Shown piece after piece: positions 43,459-55,248 of a stretch of 64,000 bases of DNA. The notes below the pieces were generated by a model. It saw nothing but the letters and a program-made list of their open reading frames with translations. It made no database searches and had not been told where the DNA came from. This stretch comes from Rhodocyclaceae bacterium (GTDB lineage: Bacteria > Pseudomonadota > Gammaproteobacteria > Burkholderiales > Rhodocyclaceae). The stretch lies in assembly GCA_013426785.1 (NCBI GenBank), contig JACDZI010000002.1:17690-81689 (forward strand). Reading direction: 5' to 3'. A program made the position numbers and the translations under genes. Within the stretch, counting starts at the first letter, position 1. Each line of letters starts with the position of its first letter.

Positions 43459-44257
43459 CCACACCCGAATGAAAGATATCGCGATAGCTGATGTAGATGC
43501 TGGCCGTGAGTACCGGTGCAATCAGGAAGACCAGCAGCATGCGCATGACCACCAGCACGGCATTCATCGACAGGCCGGAAATCTGGCCGAGGGCAATCAA
43601 AATCACACCGGGAGCCACTCCCGCCAGAACGATGGCGGCGAGGCCGAACATCAGCATCGCGCGCCAGTTGCGCCACGAGGCGACCGCGCTGAAGAACACC
43701 GCTTTCAGGGGCGCGATCCGATCCCAGCCGGCCAGAAAGGGGGCGAACCAGAAGGCAATGATCAGCGGCATGGCCAGCAGCATCAGGCGGAACAGGGCCG
43801 CCAGCATGGTCGCCTCGTCCGTGGCCGGGCCTGCCACCAGCACACCTTCTTCGCCCATGTTGGGTGTGACCGGTACCTCAAGGTTCGCCAGCGGATCGTT
43901 GCCGTCGTTGAACGCCAGGTTGATGAGCACCAGCAACACGGCCCCGGCTAGCTGTAGGCCACCCAGGCGCAACATGGCGCGACCATTGCCCAGCAGGCCA
44001 TGCAGCAAGTTGATCTTGGTCGGCGGCTGTCCGAGGTCGACCAGGCGACAGCCATTGGCTACCAGCAGCGTCAGGGCGGGCAGTATGAGCGGCAGCAGGA
44101 CGGGGCCAACCCTCGGAAGGATCACTGCCAGAATCTGCACCACCAGCAGGTAAATCAGTGTCAGTGCCGTGATCAGGGGTGGGTTGCGCCGAAAGAGCCG
44201 AAAGCCCTCGCGCAACCACGAAACTCCGCGCTCCGCCGGCAAGCAACGCGCCTGCAT
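43445..44257 (-). CDS. BPSS1780-family multi-TM membrane protein
   Basis: Multi-TM; WLREGFRLFRRNPPLITALTLIYLLVVQ. Confidence 0.75.
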   Translation of the reverse strand: MQARCLPAERGVSWLREGFRLFRRNPPLITALTLIYLLVVQILAVILPRVGPVLLPLILPALTLLVANGCRLVDLGQPPTKINLLHGLLGNGRAMLRLGGLQLAGAVLLVLINLAFNDGNDPLANLEVPVTPNMGEEGVLVAGPATDEATMLAALFRLMLLAMPLIIAFWFAPFLAGWDRIAPLKAVFFSAVASWRNWRAMLMFGLAAIVLAGVAPGVILIALGQISGLSMNAVLVVMRMLLVFLIAPVLTASIYISYRDIFHSGVDENA

Positions 44258-44274
44258 GGGCCGGGTGTCGGGAT

Positions 44275-44637
44275 TCAGAAGGTGTGAATGACCCACATCG
44301 GCACGGAAATCCCCTTGTCGCCGGTACCGATGTCTTCACGCACGAAACCGCCATCGCCCTTCGCGTCCACCAGATAGTAGGGCGGCATGCCGTTGGAGGG
44401 CGTGACCTTGATCATGTAGAGCTTGCCGTTCATGCGGTATTCCTCGACCTTGTCCTCGCCACGCTTCTTGATGGTGACCTGGGGTTCGAGCGTGGCATCA
44501 TCCACCATCCCCGGTGGCGGCGGGGGCGGCTCGGGCAGCGGCATCAGATCGGGCGGACGCGTTTGCGCGACGGCAGGCAGGACAACGGCGCCAAACAGCA
44601 GCGCAAACAGGACGGGGCGGCAGGAAGGAAGGCGCAT
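44275..44637 (-). CDS. DUF2782 family exported protein
   Basis: PQVTIKKRGEDKVEEYRMNGKLYMIKVTPSNG. Confidence 0.85.
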   Translation of the reverse strand: MRLPSCRPVLFALLFGAVVLPAVAQTRPPDLMPLPEPPPPPPGMVDDATLEPQVTIKKRGEDKVEEYRMNGKLYMIKVTPSNGMPPYYLVDAKGDGGFVREDIGTGDKGISVPMWVIHTF

Positions 44638-44672
44638 GGGGGTCATTGCTCCAAGGAATGCGTTCATTCTAT

Positions 44673-45401
44673 CTACAAATTCAGCAGCAGATCGTGTTCC
44701 GCCGGCAGGTGGTCGAAACCGCGCGTCTCGTAATGCGTGAAAATCGCCGCCACGATCGCTTCGGGCTCGTCGATGATCTGGATCAGGTCCATGTCTTCCG
44801 GGTTGATCATGCCCTCGGCCACCAGACGCGCGCGGAACCAGTCGAGCAGGCCATTCCAGAAACCATCGCCGACCAGGATCAACGGCATCTTCGGTGTCTT
44901 GCCGGTCTGGATCAGCGTCAGCGCTTCAAGCAACTCGTCCAGCGTACCAAAACCGCCCGGCATCACCACATAGGCGGCGGCGAAGCGCACGAACATGTAC
45001 TTGCGGGCGAAGAAGTGGCGGAAGCTCTGCGAGATGTCCTGGTAGGGGTTGGTCTGCTGTTCCATCGGCAACTGGATGTTGAGGCCAATGCTCGGACTCT
45101 GGCCGAAATAGGCGCCCTTGTTGGCCGCCTCCATCACGCCGGGACCGCCGCCGGAAATCACCGAGAAACCGGCATCCGACAACAGACGGGCGATGCGTTC
45201 GGTGTGCTGGTACCAGGGCGAATCGGGCGGAATGCGGGCGCTGCCGAAGATCGACACCGCCGGCCGGACACCGGCAAGGCGTTCGGTCGCCTCGACGAAC
45301 TCTGACATAATGCCAAACACCCGCCAGGCCTCGCGCGCCGTCGATGCTGGCGCCGCCAGCCGGGGATCGGCAATCTTCGGCAGTTTGTCCTTTGCGCTCA
45401 T
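44673..45401 (-). CDS. LOG-family protein (TIGR00730 Rossmann fold)
   Basis: SGGGPGVMEAANKGAY; PGGFGTLDELLEALTLIQTGK. Confidence 0.92.
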   Translation of the reverse strand: MSAKDKLPKIADPRLAAPASTAREAWRVFGIMSEFVEATERLAGVRPAVSIFGSARIPPDSPWYQHTERIARLLSDAGFSVISGGGPGVMEAANKGAYFGQSPSIGLNIQLPMEQQTNPYQDISQSFRHFFARKYMFVRFAAAYVVMPGGFGTLDELLEALTLIQTGKTPKMPLILVGDGFWNGLLDWFRARLVAEGMINPEDMDLIQIIDEPEAIVAAIFTHYETRGFDHLPAEHDLLLNL

Positions 45402-45410
45402 ACCTTCCAC

Positions 45411-48110
<2,700 letters not shown>

Positions 48111-48112
48111 AT

Positions 48113-48829
48113 TCAGCTCTGCCGGCGTTTCTTGCTCCACAACAGCCCGGCACCGACCAGCAGCACCACGCCTGCCATCAGCAGCTTGCCGAAACCCTCG
48201 GTGGCTTTTTCATCGACGACACCGCTGCTGATCAACGTCGCTAGCACGCCCTGCGGCAGGAAGCCGATGAAGGTGCCGAGCAGGAACACGCGGGTCGTCA
48301 CCTGACTCAGGGCCAAGCCGCCGGTGATCATCAGGCCATGCAACGGCAGTTGGCGGATCAGCACCACCGCCTTGATCGAGGAGCGCACGCGCAGTATCTT
48401 GCTGAAGAAACGGTGCTGACCAAAGCGTGCCTCAAGCAGGTCGCGGCCACCGTGGCGAATGGCGAAAAAAGTCAGAAAGGAGCCTGCCAGCGAGCCGATC
48501 TGGGCCAGCAACAGGCCTAGCCAGAAACCAAAGGCCAGGCCACCAAGCCCGTAGAAGAGCAGGCGCGGCATGCCAATGGCGACCAGCACGGTGACGATAC
48601 CGATGAAGGTGAGTTCGGCCCACAGGTCGTCGCCCTTGAGGTAGGTGCGCAGGGTTTGCACATCGCTGACGATGGCGCCGACCGGGGTGAAATAGAACAG
48701 CCCGAAAATGGCGGCGGCCCCGGCCAGCAGGCCGAGCATGCGCTTCAGTTCGCGCGACAGGCCCGGTTCGACGGTATTGAGTTCGACATCATCATCGATG
48801 TCCCCAGACTCATGTTCCGCTTCGCCCAT
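48113..48829 (-). CDS. TVP38/TMEM64 family membrane protein
   Basis: GLGGLAFGFWLGLLLAQIGSLAGSFLTFFAIR. Confidence 0.88.
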   Translation of the reverse strand: MGEAEHESGDIDDDVELNTVEPGLSRELKRMLGLLAGAAAIFGLFYFTPVGAIVSDVQTLRTYLKGDDLWAELTFIGIVTVLVAIGMPRLLFYGLGGLAFGFWLGLLLAQIGSLAGSFLTFFAIRHGGRDLLEARFGQHRFFSKILRVRSSIKAVVLIRQLPLHGLMITGGLALSQVTTRVFLLGTFIGFLPQGVLATLISSGVVDEKATEGFGKLLMAGVVLLVGAGLLWSKKRRQS

Positions 48830-48842
48830 CGCGCGGACAGGG

Positions 48843-49577
48843 TCAGTCGCCCAGCCGGTTCCCCGGCACGGAGCGCGCAACGAACCAACGCACGCCGAAA
48901 CAGTCGCGGATACCGCGCCACAGACGGTTATGCACACCGTACTTCGAGACGCCGCGCAGGCGCGGACGGTGATTCACAGCGGTTTCGGCCACGCTGTAGC
49001 CCTTTGCCCGCAACAGCGTCGGCATGAAGCGGTGCAGACCATTGAAAACGGGCAGTTCAATGGTGCAGGCGGCGCGCAGCACACGCACGCCGCAGGCGCT
49101 GTCGGTGACGCGATCGCCGGTCATCGCGTCGCGGAAGCGGTTGGCGACGCGCGAGGAAAACTTGCGCAGGGCAGTGTCCTGGCGCTTGGCGCGCACTCCG
49201 GTGACGCAATCGACACCCAGCCGTTGCGCTTCGTCGAGCATGCGCGGCAGGTCGGCGGGGTCGTTCTGGCCATCGCCGTCGAGGGTGCCGATCCATGCGC
49301 CGCGTGCGCCGCGAAAACCGGTGCCCACTGCTGCGCTCTGGCCGAAGTTGCAGCGATGCTTGAGGCAGCGCACGATGCCGGTCTCGGCAGCCAGTCGTTC
49401 CAGCAGGGCGACGCAGTCATCCGTGCTCGCATCGTCGACGAAGATGATCTCGACACTTTCCGGTCGCCCCTGGAAGGCAGCGAGGATTTCGCGCGTCATC
49501 GGCTCGATGTTCTCCACCTCGTTATAGACGGGGATGACGATCGAAAAGAAGGGGAAGGAAGTCTCAGGTGCTGGCAT
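48843..49577 (-). CDS. Family 2 glycosyltransferase (dolichol-P-mannose synthase-like)
   Basis: FSIVIPVYNEVENIEPM; TLDGDGQNDPADLPRM. Confidence 0.92.
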   Translation of the reverse strand: MPAPETSFPFFSIVIPVYNEVENIEPMTREILAAFQGRPESVEIIFVDDASTDDCVALLERLAAETGIVRCLKHRCNFGQSAAVGTGFRGARGAWIGTLDGDGQNDPADLPRMLDEAQRLGVDCVTGVRAKRQDTALRKFSSRVANRFRDAMTGDRVTDSACGVRVLRAACTIELPVFNGLHRFMPTLLRAKGYSVAETAVNHRPRLRGVSKYGVHNRLWRGIRDCFGVRWFVARSVPGNRLGD

Positions 49578-49599
49578 GGACGCGCGATTCTACCTCGTC

Positions 49600-50802
49600 C
49601 TACTCCGCCCGCAGCGCTTCGACCGGATCGAGCCGGGCCGCATTGCGCGCCGGCAGCACACCGGCCACCAGGCCGATGCTCATCGCCAACGCTTCCGCGA
49701 GCAGGACGAAAGACAGCGGCGTATGCACCGGCAAGGCTGGCAGGAACAAGGTAATCAGTTGCGCCAGCCCCATGCCCAGCAACAGGCCGATCAGCCCGCC
49801 GATGGCCGCCAGCGCCACGGCCTCGCCGAGGAAGAGCCCGAGAATGGTGCGTCGCCGTGCGCCAAGCGCGACCAACAGGCCGATTTCGTTGGTGCGCTCG
49901 GTGACGGCGATGGTCATGATGGTGACGATGCCGACCCCGCCGACCAGCAGCGAAATGCTGCCCAGCCCCCCGACTGCCATGGTCAGGATGTTGAGGATAT
50001 TGGACAGCGTGGCGAGCATTTCCTCCTGGCTGTGGATGGTGAAGTCTTCGCGGCCGTGGCGGGCGATCATCAGCGCCCTGGCGGAGGCGACGACGCTGGC
50101 CGATGTGACCCCCTCGGCTGCCGCCAAATTGATTTCATTCACGCCCTCGCGGTTGAACAGTTCGGTGGCGCGACCCGCGGGAATGAAGGCCGCATCGTCG
50201 AGGTCGATGCCGAGGAACTGGCCTTTTGGTTCCATCACGCCGATGACGCGGAACTGCAGGCCACCGATGCGCACCCGCGTGCCCAGGGCGCTTTCTGTGC
50301 CGAACAATTCATGCTTGAGGGTCGCCCCCAGGACGACCAGAGCGCGGGCATTGACCTGATTCTCTTCAGGCAGGAACTGCCCGGTCTTCACCTGGAAGCT
50401 GAACACGCGCGGCAGCGCCGGGCCGGCGCCAAACACCGAGACGCGTCGGGTACGGCCGTTGCCGGCGACTTCGGCATTGCCATTCACGCCTGGCGTGACC
50501 GCGATGACATTGGGCAGGCGCTTGAGGGCTTCGGCATCTTCCAGCGTCAGCGGCCGGGCGCTCGACGGCAGGCCGGAGAACGTGGCGCCGCCGGTCTTGG
50601 TCACACCTGGATGGATGTTGATGACGTTGGTGCCGAACTGGCTGAATTCGCTCAGCACATAACGATGGATGCCCTCGCCAATCGAGGTGAGCAGGATCAC
50701 CGCCGCTATGCCGACGGCGATGCCGAGCAATGTCAGGAAGCTGCGCAGACGCTGGCCGATGATGGCGCGCAGGGCAAGCTGGATGGCGTCGGACCAGGCC
50801 AT
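49600..50802 (-). CDS. ABC transporter permease, MacB/FtsX type
   Basis: GQRLRSFLTLLGIAVGIAAVILLTSIGEG; ATG at 50802. Confidence 0.92.
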   Translation of the reverse strand: MAWSDAIQLALRAIIGQRLRSFLTLLGIAVGIAAVILLTSIGEGIHRYVLSEFSQFGTNVINIHPGVTKTGGATFSGLPSSARPLTLEDAEALKRLPNVIAVTPGVNGNAEVAGNGRTRRVSVFGAGPALPRVFSFQVKTGQFLPEENQVNARALVVLGATLKHELFGTESALGTRVRIGGLQFRVIGVMEPKGQFLGIDLDDAAFIPAGRATELFNREGVNEINLAAAEGVTSASVVASARALMIARHGREDFTIHSQEEMLATLSNILNILTMAVGGLGSISLLVGGVGIVTIMTIAVTERTNEIGLLVALGARRRTILGLFLGEAVALAAIGGLIGLLLGMGLAQLITLFLPALPVHTPLSFVLLAEALAMSIGLVAGVLPARNAARLDPVEALRAE

Positions 50803-50810
50803 GATCTGGT

Positions 50811-52019
50811 TCAGTGCTTCATCAGGGCCTGCACGGGGTCCATGCGCGCTGCGCGCTGGGCCGGCATGATGCCGAACAGCAGGCCGGTCGTCAGGGCCGT
50901 GACTAGGGCGGCGGCCACCGCCCAGTCGGGCGCGTAGGCCGGGTAGGCCGGGTAGGCCTGGCGCAGGGCGAAGGTGGCCAGTTGGCCGAGCAGATAACCG
51001 GCGATGGCGCCGAACAGCGACAGCATGCCCGCCTCGGCAAGGAAGGCGTGGCGGATGGTGCGCGCCTCGGCACCCAGCGCCTTGAGCAGGCCGATCTCGC
51101 CGGTACGCTGGGTGACGGCCACCAGCATGACGTTCATCACCAGGATGCCGGCCACGGCCAGGCTGATCGCGGCGATGCCGGCCACCGCGGCGGTGAGCGC
51201 ACGCAGCAGCTTGTCGAAAGTGGCGAGCATGGCGTCCTGGGTAATCACCGTAACGTCTTCCTCGCCGCCATGGCGAGCCTTGAGCAGCGTTGCCACCTCC
51301 TGTTTCACGCCTTCGATGTGATTGCGGCTGCGCGCTTCGACGAGGATGCGGAACAGGGTGTTGGAATCGAACAGGGCCTGTGCCAGTGCCACCGGCAGGA
51401 ACACCAGTTCGTCGGTATTCATGCCCAGCCCCTGCCCGCTGGGCTTCAGCACGCCGATGATGCGCACGCGCCGGTCGCCGACGCGCATGAACTGACCCAC
51501 GGCGGCCTGACCCGGAAACAACTCCTCGCGCAGCTTGGCGCCGATCACCGCCACCGGCAGGGTGCGGCTCCAATCCATGTCGGGGATGAAGGTGCCCTGC
51601 TGCAGCTGGAAGTTGCGAATTTCGACATAGGGCTGTGCCACGCCGATCGCCAGTACTTCGCGCAGGCGGCCGCCGACGCTGATCTCGGAGTTACCCGCCG
51701 CCAGGGGTGAAGCGCGCTGCACGCCGGGCAGGCGCAGCACCGCCGCCGCATCCTCGACGGTCAGGTCGCGCGGCGTGCGGGTGATGGTATTGGCCGGGTT
51801 AAAGCCGCCGGTCGCCGTGCGGCCGGGAATGACGATCACCAGGTTGGTGCCGAGCGAGGTGAACTGGGCGACCACATAGCGCCGCGCACCGTCGCCCAGG
51901 GCCGTCAGCACCACCACGGCGGCTACGCCGATCGCCATGGCGAGGATCGACAGGGAGGTGCGCAGCGGATAGCCGGCGCCGGCATCGCGGGCAAAACGCA
52001 GCACGTCACGCGTCCGCAT
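50811..52019 (-). CDS. ABC transporter permease, MacB/FtsX type (second paralogue)
   Basis: PLRTSLSILAMAIGVAAVVVLTALGDG; FtsX C-terminus. Confidence 0.92.
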   Translation of the reverse strand: MRTRDVLRFARDAGAGYPLRTSLSILAMAIGVAAVVVLTALGDGARRYVVAQFTSLGTNLVIVIPGRTATGGFNPANTITRTPRDLTVEDAAAVLRLPGVQRASPLAAGNSEISVGGRLREVLAIGVAQPYVEIRNFQLQQGTFIPDMDWSRTLPVAVIGAKLREELFPGQAAVGQFMRVGDRRVRIIGVLKPSGQGLGMNTDELVFLPVALAQALFDSNTLFRILVEARSRNHIEGVKQEVATLLKARHGGEEDVTVITQDAMLATFDKLLRALTAAVAGIAAISLAVAGILVMNVMLVAVTQRTGEIGLLKALGAEARTIRHAFLAEAGMLSLFGAIAGYLLGQLATFALRQAYPAYPAYAPDWAVAAALVTALTTGLLFGIMPAQRAARMDPVQALMKH

Positions 52020-52025
52020 GCTGGC

Positions 52026-52730
52026 TCAGGAAGAAAAGTCGGCGCTGGCAGGACGGCGCGAATCGCTGGTCAGGCGACCGTCCTCCATCACCAGATGCCG
52101 GGCGGCCCGCGCACCGAGGTTGTGGTCGTGGGTGACGATGATCAGCGTCACACCACTCTGGTTCAGGGTTTCGAGCAGGTGGATCACCTCCTCGCCGGTG
52201 GCGCGGTCGAGGTTGCCGGTCGGTTCGTCGGCCAGCAGCAGTGCCGGGTGCATGATGGTGGCGCGGGCAATTGCCACGCGCTGGCGTTGGCCACCCGACA
52301 GTTCATCGGGGCGGTGATCGGCCCGGTTGTCGAGGCCGAAATCCTTCAGCGCCTTGGCCACCCGCCGGTCGCGCTCGGCAGGCGGAATGCCGGCCAGCGA
52401 CATCGGCAGGGCAATGTTCTCGGCGGCGGTCAAGCGTGGCACGAGGTGGAAACTCTGGAACACGAAACCGATGCGCCGGCTCCTGACGGCGGCCTGCTCG
52501 TCGGGCGAGAGCGTGGTGACGTCGCGTCCTTCAAGGTGATAGGTGCCGGTGTTCGGGCGGTCGAGCAGGCCGAGCAGGTTGAGCATGGTCGATTTGCCCG
52601 ACCCCGACTGGCCCATGATCGCGACGTATTCGCCACTGTCGATGGACAGGTCGATGCCCGCCAGCGCGTGCACATCGGCATCGCCGAGACGAAAGACACG
52701 CTCGATGCCGGCCAGCTCGATCAGCGCCAT
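52026..52730 (-). CDS. ABC transporter ATP-binding protein (MacB/LolD type)
   Basis: MGQSGSGKSTMLN, LSGGQRQRVAIARA; C-terminus RRPASADFSS derived from the dispersed element. Confidence 0.95.
   Translation of the reverse strand: MALIELAGIERVFRLGDADVHALAGIDLSIDSGEYVAIMGQSGSGKSTMLNLLGLLDRPNTGTYHLEGRDVTTLSPDEQAAVRSRRIGFVFQSFHLVPRLTAAENIALPMSLAGIPPAERDRRVAKALKDFGLDNRADHRPDELSGGQRQRVAIARATIMHPALLLADEPTGNLDRATGEEVIHLLETLNQSGVTLIIVTHDHNLGARAARHLVMEDGRLTSDSRRPASADFSS
52034..52057 (-). repeat. Dispersed 24-nt element at 3' end of the ABC ATPase gene
   Basis: aaaagtcggcgctggcaggacggc. Confidence 0.85.
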
Positions 52731-52733
52731 GGC

Positions 52734-53888
52734 TTATTTTTTGTCGGTGGGCGCTTCCGCCGTCGCGCGGGCGCCGACTTTTACGCCTTCACGTTCCAGC
52801 GAGGTGACAATGTGCTCGCCTTCCTTGAGTCCATCGAGCACTTCGCTATGCTCCCAGTTGGCGATGCCGATCTTCAGCGGACGCGCTTCCAGGTAACCGT
52901 CGGCATTCAGCACCATGGCTTTCTTGCCTTCGATCAGCGCCGCAGTCGGCACGCGCAGCACGTTTTGCCGTGTTTCCAGCACGATCTCGACATCGGCGCT
53001 GTAGCCCACCAGCAACTGGGTGTCCGCCGGCGACTCGAAATCGACCTCGACATCCACCGTGCGCGCCTGCTTTTCCACCGCCGACACAAACGGGGCAACC
53101 CGCTTGACGGTGCCCTTGAGCGGCTGCTTCGGCAGGGCGTCGAGCGAAACGCGCACCGGCAGGCCGACCCTGATCTTCGGCGCATCCACCTCGTCCATCG
53201 GCGCCTTGACGTAGAGGCAGGATTCGTCGATCAGATCAATCGCCGGCGGCGTCGGCACGCCGGGCGGCGAGGGAGTGGAATATTCGCCGAGTTCGCCGAC
53301 GATCTTCGCCACCGTGCCGTCGAAAGGCGCATACAAGGCGGTGCGGCCCTGCTCGACACGCGTTACCGCGATGCGCGCATCGGCCTGGGCGACGTCGGCG
53401 CGCGCTGTCTCGCAGGCGGCCTGCCTTACGGCTGCCTCGGTACGCGCGACATCCTCGCGTGCCTCGGAGACAAAACCCTGCGCGCGCAACCCTGCCTGCC
53501 GCTTCGCTTCCCGCTCGGCGCTCGCCGCCGCGGTACAGGCCTCGGTCACGCGCCGCGAGGACAGCGCACTCTGCTTTTCGGCCAGCGTCTGCTGGGCCTT
53601 CTGGTCATCGTTCCACAGCTTCAGCAACAACTGGCCCTTCTTGACCCGGTCGCCCTCCTTGACGTTGAGGATCTCAATGCGGCCGCCGATGATGGTGGAC
53701 AGCTTGGTGCGCTGGCAGGCCTCGACCGTGCCGGCGCGGGTATTGACGATGCTGGCCTCCACCTGGCCGCGCTCGACCGGCTTCAAGACCACCGCGATCG
53801 GCTTCGGCCGGGTCAGCCAATAGACCGTGGCGGCCAGCAGGGCCACTATGGCAAGCGCAATCAGTGAGCGACGTATCAGGGGGGACAT
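52734..53888 (-). CDS. HlyD/MacA-like membrane fusion protein
   Basis: N-terminal TM, coiled-coil, AKIVGELGEYSTPSPPGVPTPPAIDLIDES. Confidence 0.9.
   Translation of the reverse strand: MSPLIRRSLIALAIVALLAATVYWLTRPKPIAVVLKPVERGQVEASIVNTRAGTVEACQRTKLSTIIGGRIEILNVKEGDRVKKGQLLLKLWNDDQKAQQTLAEKQSALSSRRVTEACTAAASAEREAKRQAGLRAQGFVSEAREDVARTEAAVRQAACETARADVAQADARIAVTRVEQGRTALYAPFDGTVAKIVGELGEYSTPSPPGVPTPPAIDLIDESCLYVKAPMDEVDAPKIRVGLPVRVSLDALPKQPLKGTVKRVAPFVSAVEKQARTVDVEVDFESPADTQLLVGYSADVEIVLETRQNVLRVPTAALIEGKKAMVLNADGYLEARPLKIGIANWEHSEVLDGLKEGEHIVTSLEREGVKVGARATAEAPTDKK
52759..52783 (+). repeat. Dispersed element, diverged copy at 3' end of MacA-like gene
   Basis: gccgtcgcgcgggcgccgactttta. Confidence 0.6.
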
Positions 53889-54305
53889 GGAGCGAACCTG
53901 GGAAGCAATGCCGCATTGTACCGGCAGTGGCCAGACCCTATTTTTGTCAGGGCTTTACCTGCGCGCGAACACGCTGTACTGTGAAAACTGCCAGATAGTC
54001 ATTTTCTGGACCTCGGCAGAAACGAACGCCAACACTGGAAAAACTGTCTGGGAACTACCGTACTCGACCCAGTGGACGTTGAACAAAATCAAAAGCTGAC
54101 GTTCAAAAGCGACGAAATGAAAAGACCGTCTTCTTGGTTGCCGAGTTTGGCCCCTTTGATGAAATTCAACCCATGCCACTTTTATTTGTCGCACCGCAGC
54201 AGCACGGCGGAGTATCTGGATAAAAAAACCGATTAGCTCTACGGCAGCCGACACCATCACCGTGCGCGGCAAGGCCATGGCTTTTTGTGCCTTGAAAAGG
54301 ATGGG

Positions 54306-55244
54306 CTAGAGCTTTGGTTTTGCCGCTTTCAACGCGGCTGTAGTCCATTTTTTTACTCTTTGCCTGAGCGGCTTTGAGAGGTCAATACAGCAATCGATTA
54401 ACCGGCAGCGATCAAAGAGGAGTCCGGCGCTCACCGAATATCGGCCCCAGCGTGAACGATTTACCGCCTCGGACACAAAAAAAGCCCGCGCCGGATTCAG
54501 CAAAAATGGCCCGTCAACCCAAGATTTGAGGAAAGCATCGACCTGTAGCTGGCAAAGCTGATCGGTCCATGCTGTGCCCGTTTTGCACTGCCCAAAGATG
54601 ATGATCTGGTTTGGGGTGCGGTCAGCAAACGGAATCCACCCCACGACATCTAATTTGTCGTCATTGGCATGGATCGGGGCATCGGGGTCGATGGCCCGGT
54701 AACCCCTCGCTTCCTTTAGGGCATCACATAGCGACCTCACCTTGCCCGGAAAATCCGCGCTTCCGGCCGCCGTGCCAAAGACCATGGATTGGGCACGATC
54801 CGGCCCTAGATAACCCCGCAGGACTTCGGCTGAAATTTCCTCCAACAAGGTGGTACCGTCGATCCCCACCTGCACCTTGGCGGATTGCATGTTGAGGCGA
54901 GTACTTAGCAGCAGGTAGCCGTATAGAAGCGTTTGCATGCTGCCGTTATCGGCATAGCGAACGACATTTCCTCGGGCATCTAGCGAGAACGGATAGCCAG
55001 CCCGACAGGCTTTTTGCCGGCGCTCGATTTCGGCCATGACCTCTTCCAGCGCTGTTACATTCTCGTCATCATCATCATTGCAACCTTCGTTGTTGGCGTT
55101 TTCCCCTTCACGCCCCAGAAACGCCACAATCTCGCGCGCCGAAACCGAATGCTGTGCGCTGGCCCAAGCCAGAAGCTCGGTAAAATCCGCCAGCTCATGA
55201 ATATCGGCCTTTGCCGACGGCTTGCCCGGCAACTTAAAGGTCAC
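54306..55244 (-). CDS. Protein of unknown function with candidate PD-(D/E/Q)xK nuclease motif
   Basis: NDDKLDVVGWIPFADRTPNQIIIFGQCKTGTAW fits D...QxK; 5 nt from the next gene. Confidence 0.6.
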   Translation of the reverse strand: MTFKLPGKPSAKADIHELADFTELLAWASAQHSVSAREIVAFLGREGENANNEGCNDDDDENVTALEEVMAEIERRQKACRAGYPFSLDARGNVVRYADNGSMQTLLYGYLLLSTRLNMQSAKVQVGIDGTTLLEEISAEVLRGYLGPDRAQSMVFGTAAGSADFPGKVRSLCDALKEARGYRAIDPDAPIHANDDKLDVVGWIPFADRTPNQIIIFGQCKTGTAWTDQLCQLQVDAFLKSWVDGPFLLNPARAFFVSEAVNRSRWGRYSVSAGLLFDRCRLIDCCIDLSKPLRQRVKKWTTAALKAAKPKL

Positions 55245-55248
55245 AAGG

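Noticed and set aside
49534-50937. 467 aa plus-strand ORF opposite the ABC permease
   Set aside because: Antisense shadow ORF with no family resemblance
52095-53867. 590 aa plus-strand ORF opposite ABC ATPase and HlyD genes
   Set aside because: Spans two real genes on the other strand; compositionally a shadow ORF
53889-54300. Possible small gene between the HlyD-like gene and the defence operon
   Set aside because: Only short ORFs on both strands with no recognisable similarity; cannot support a call
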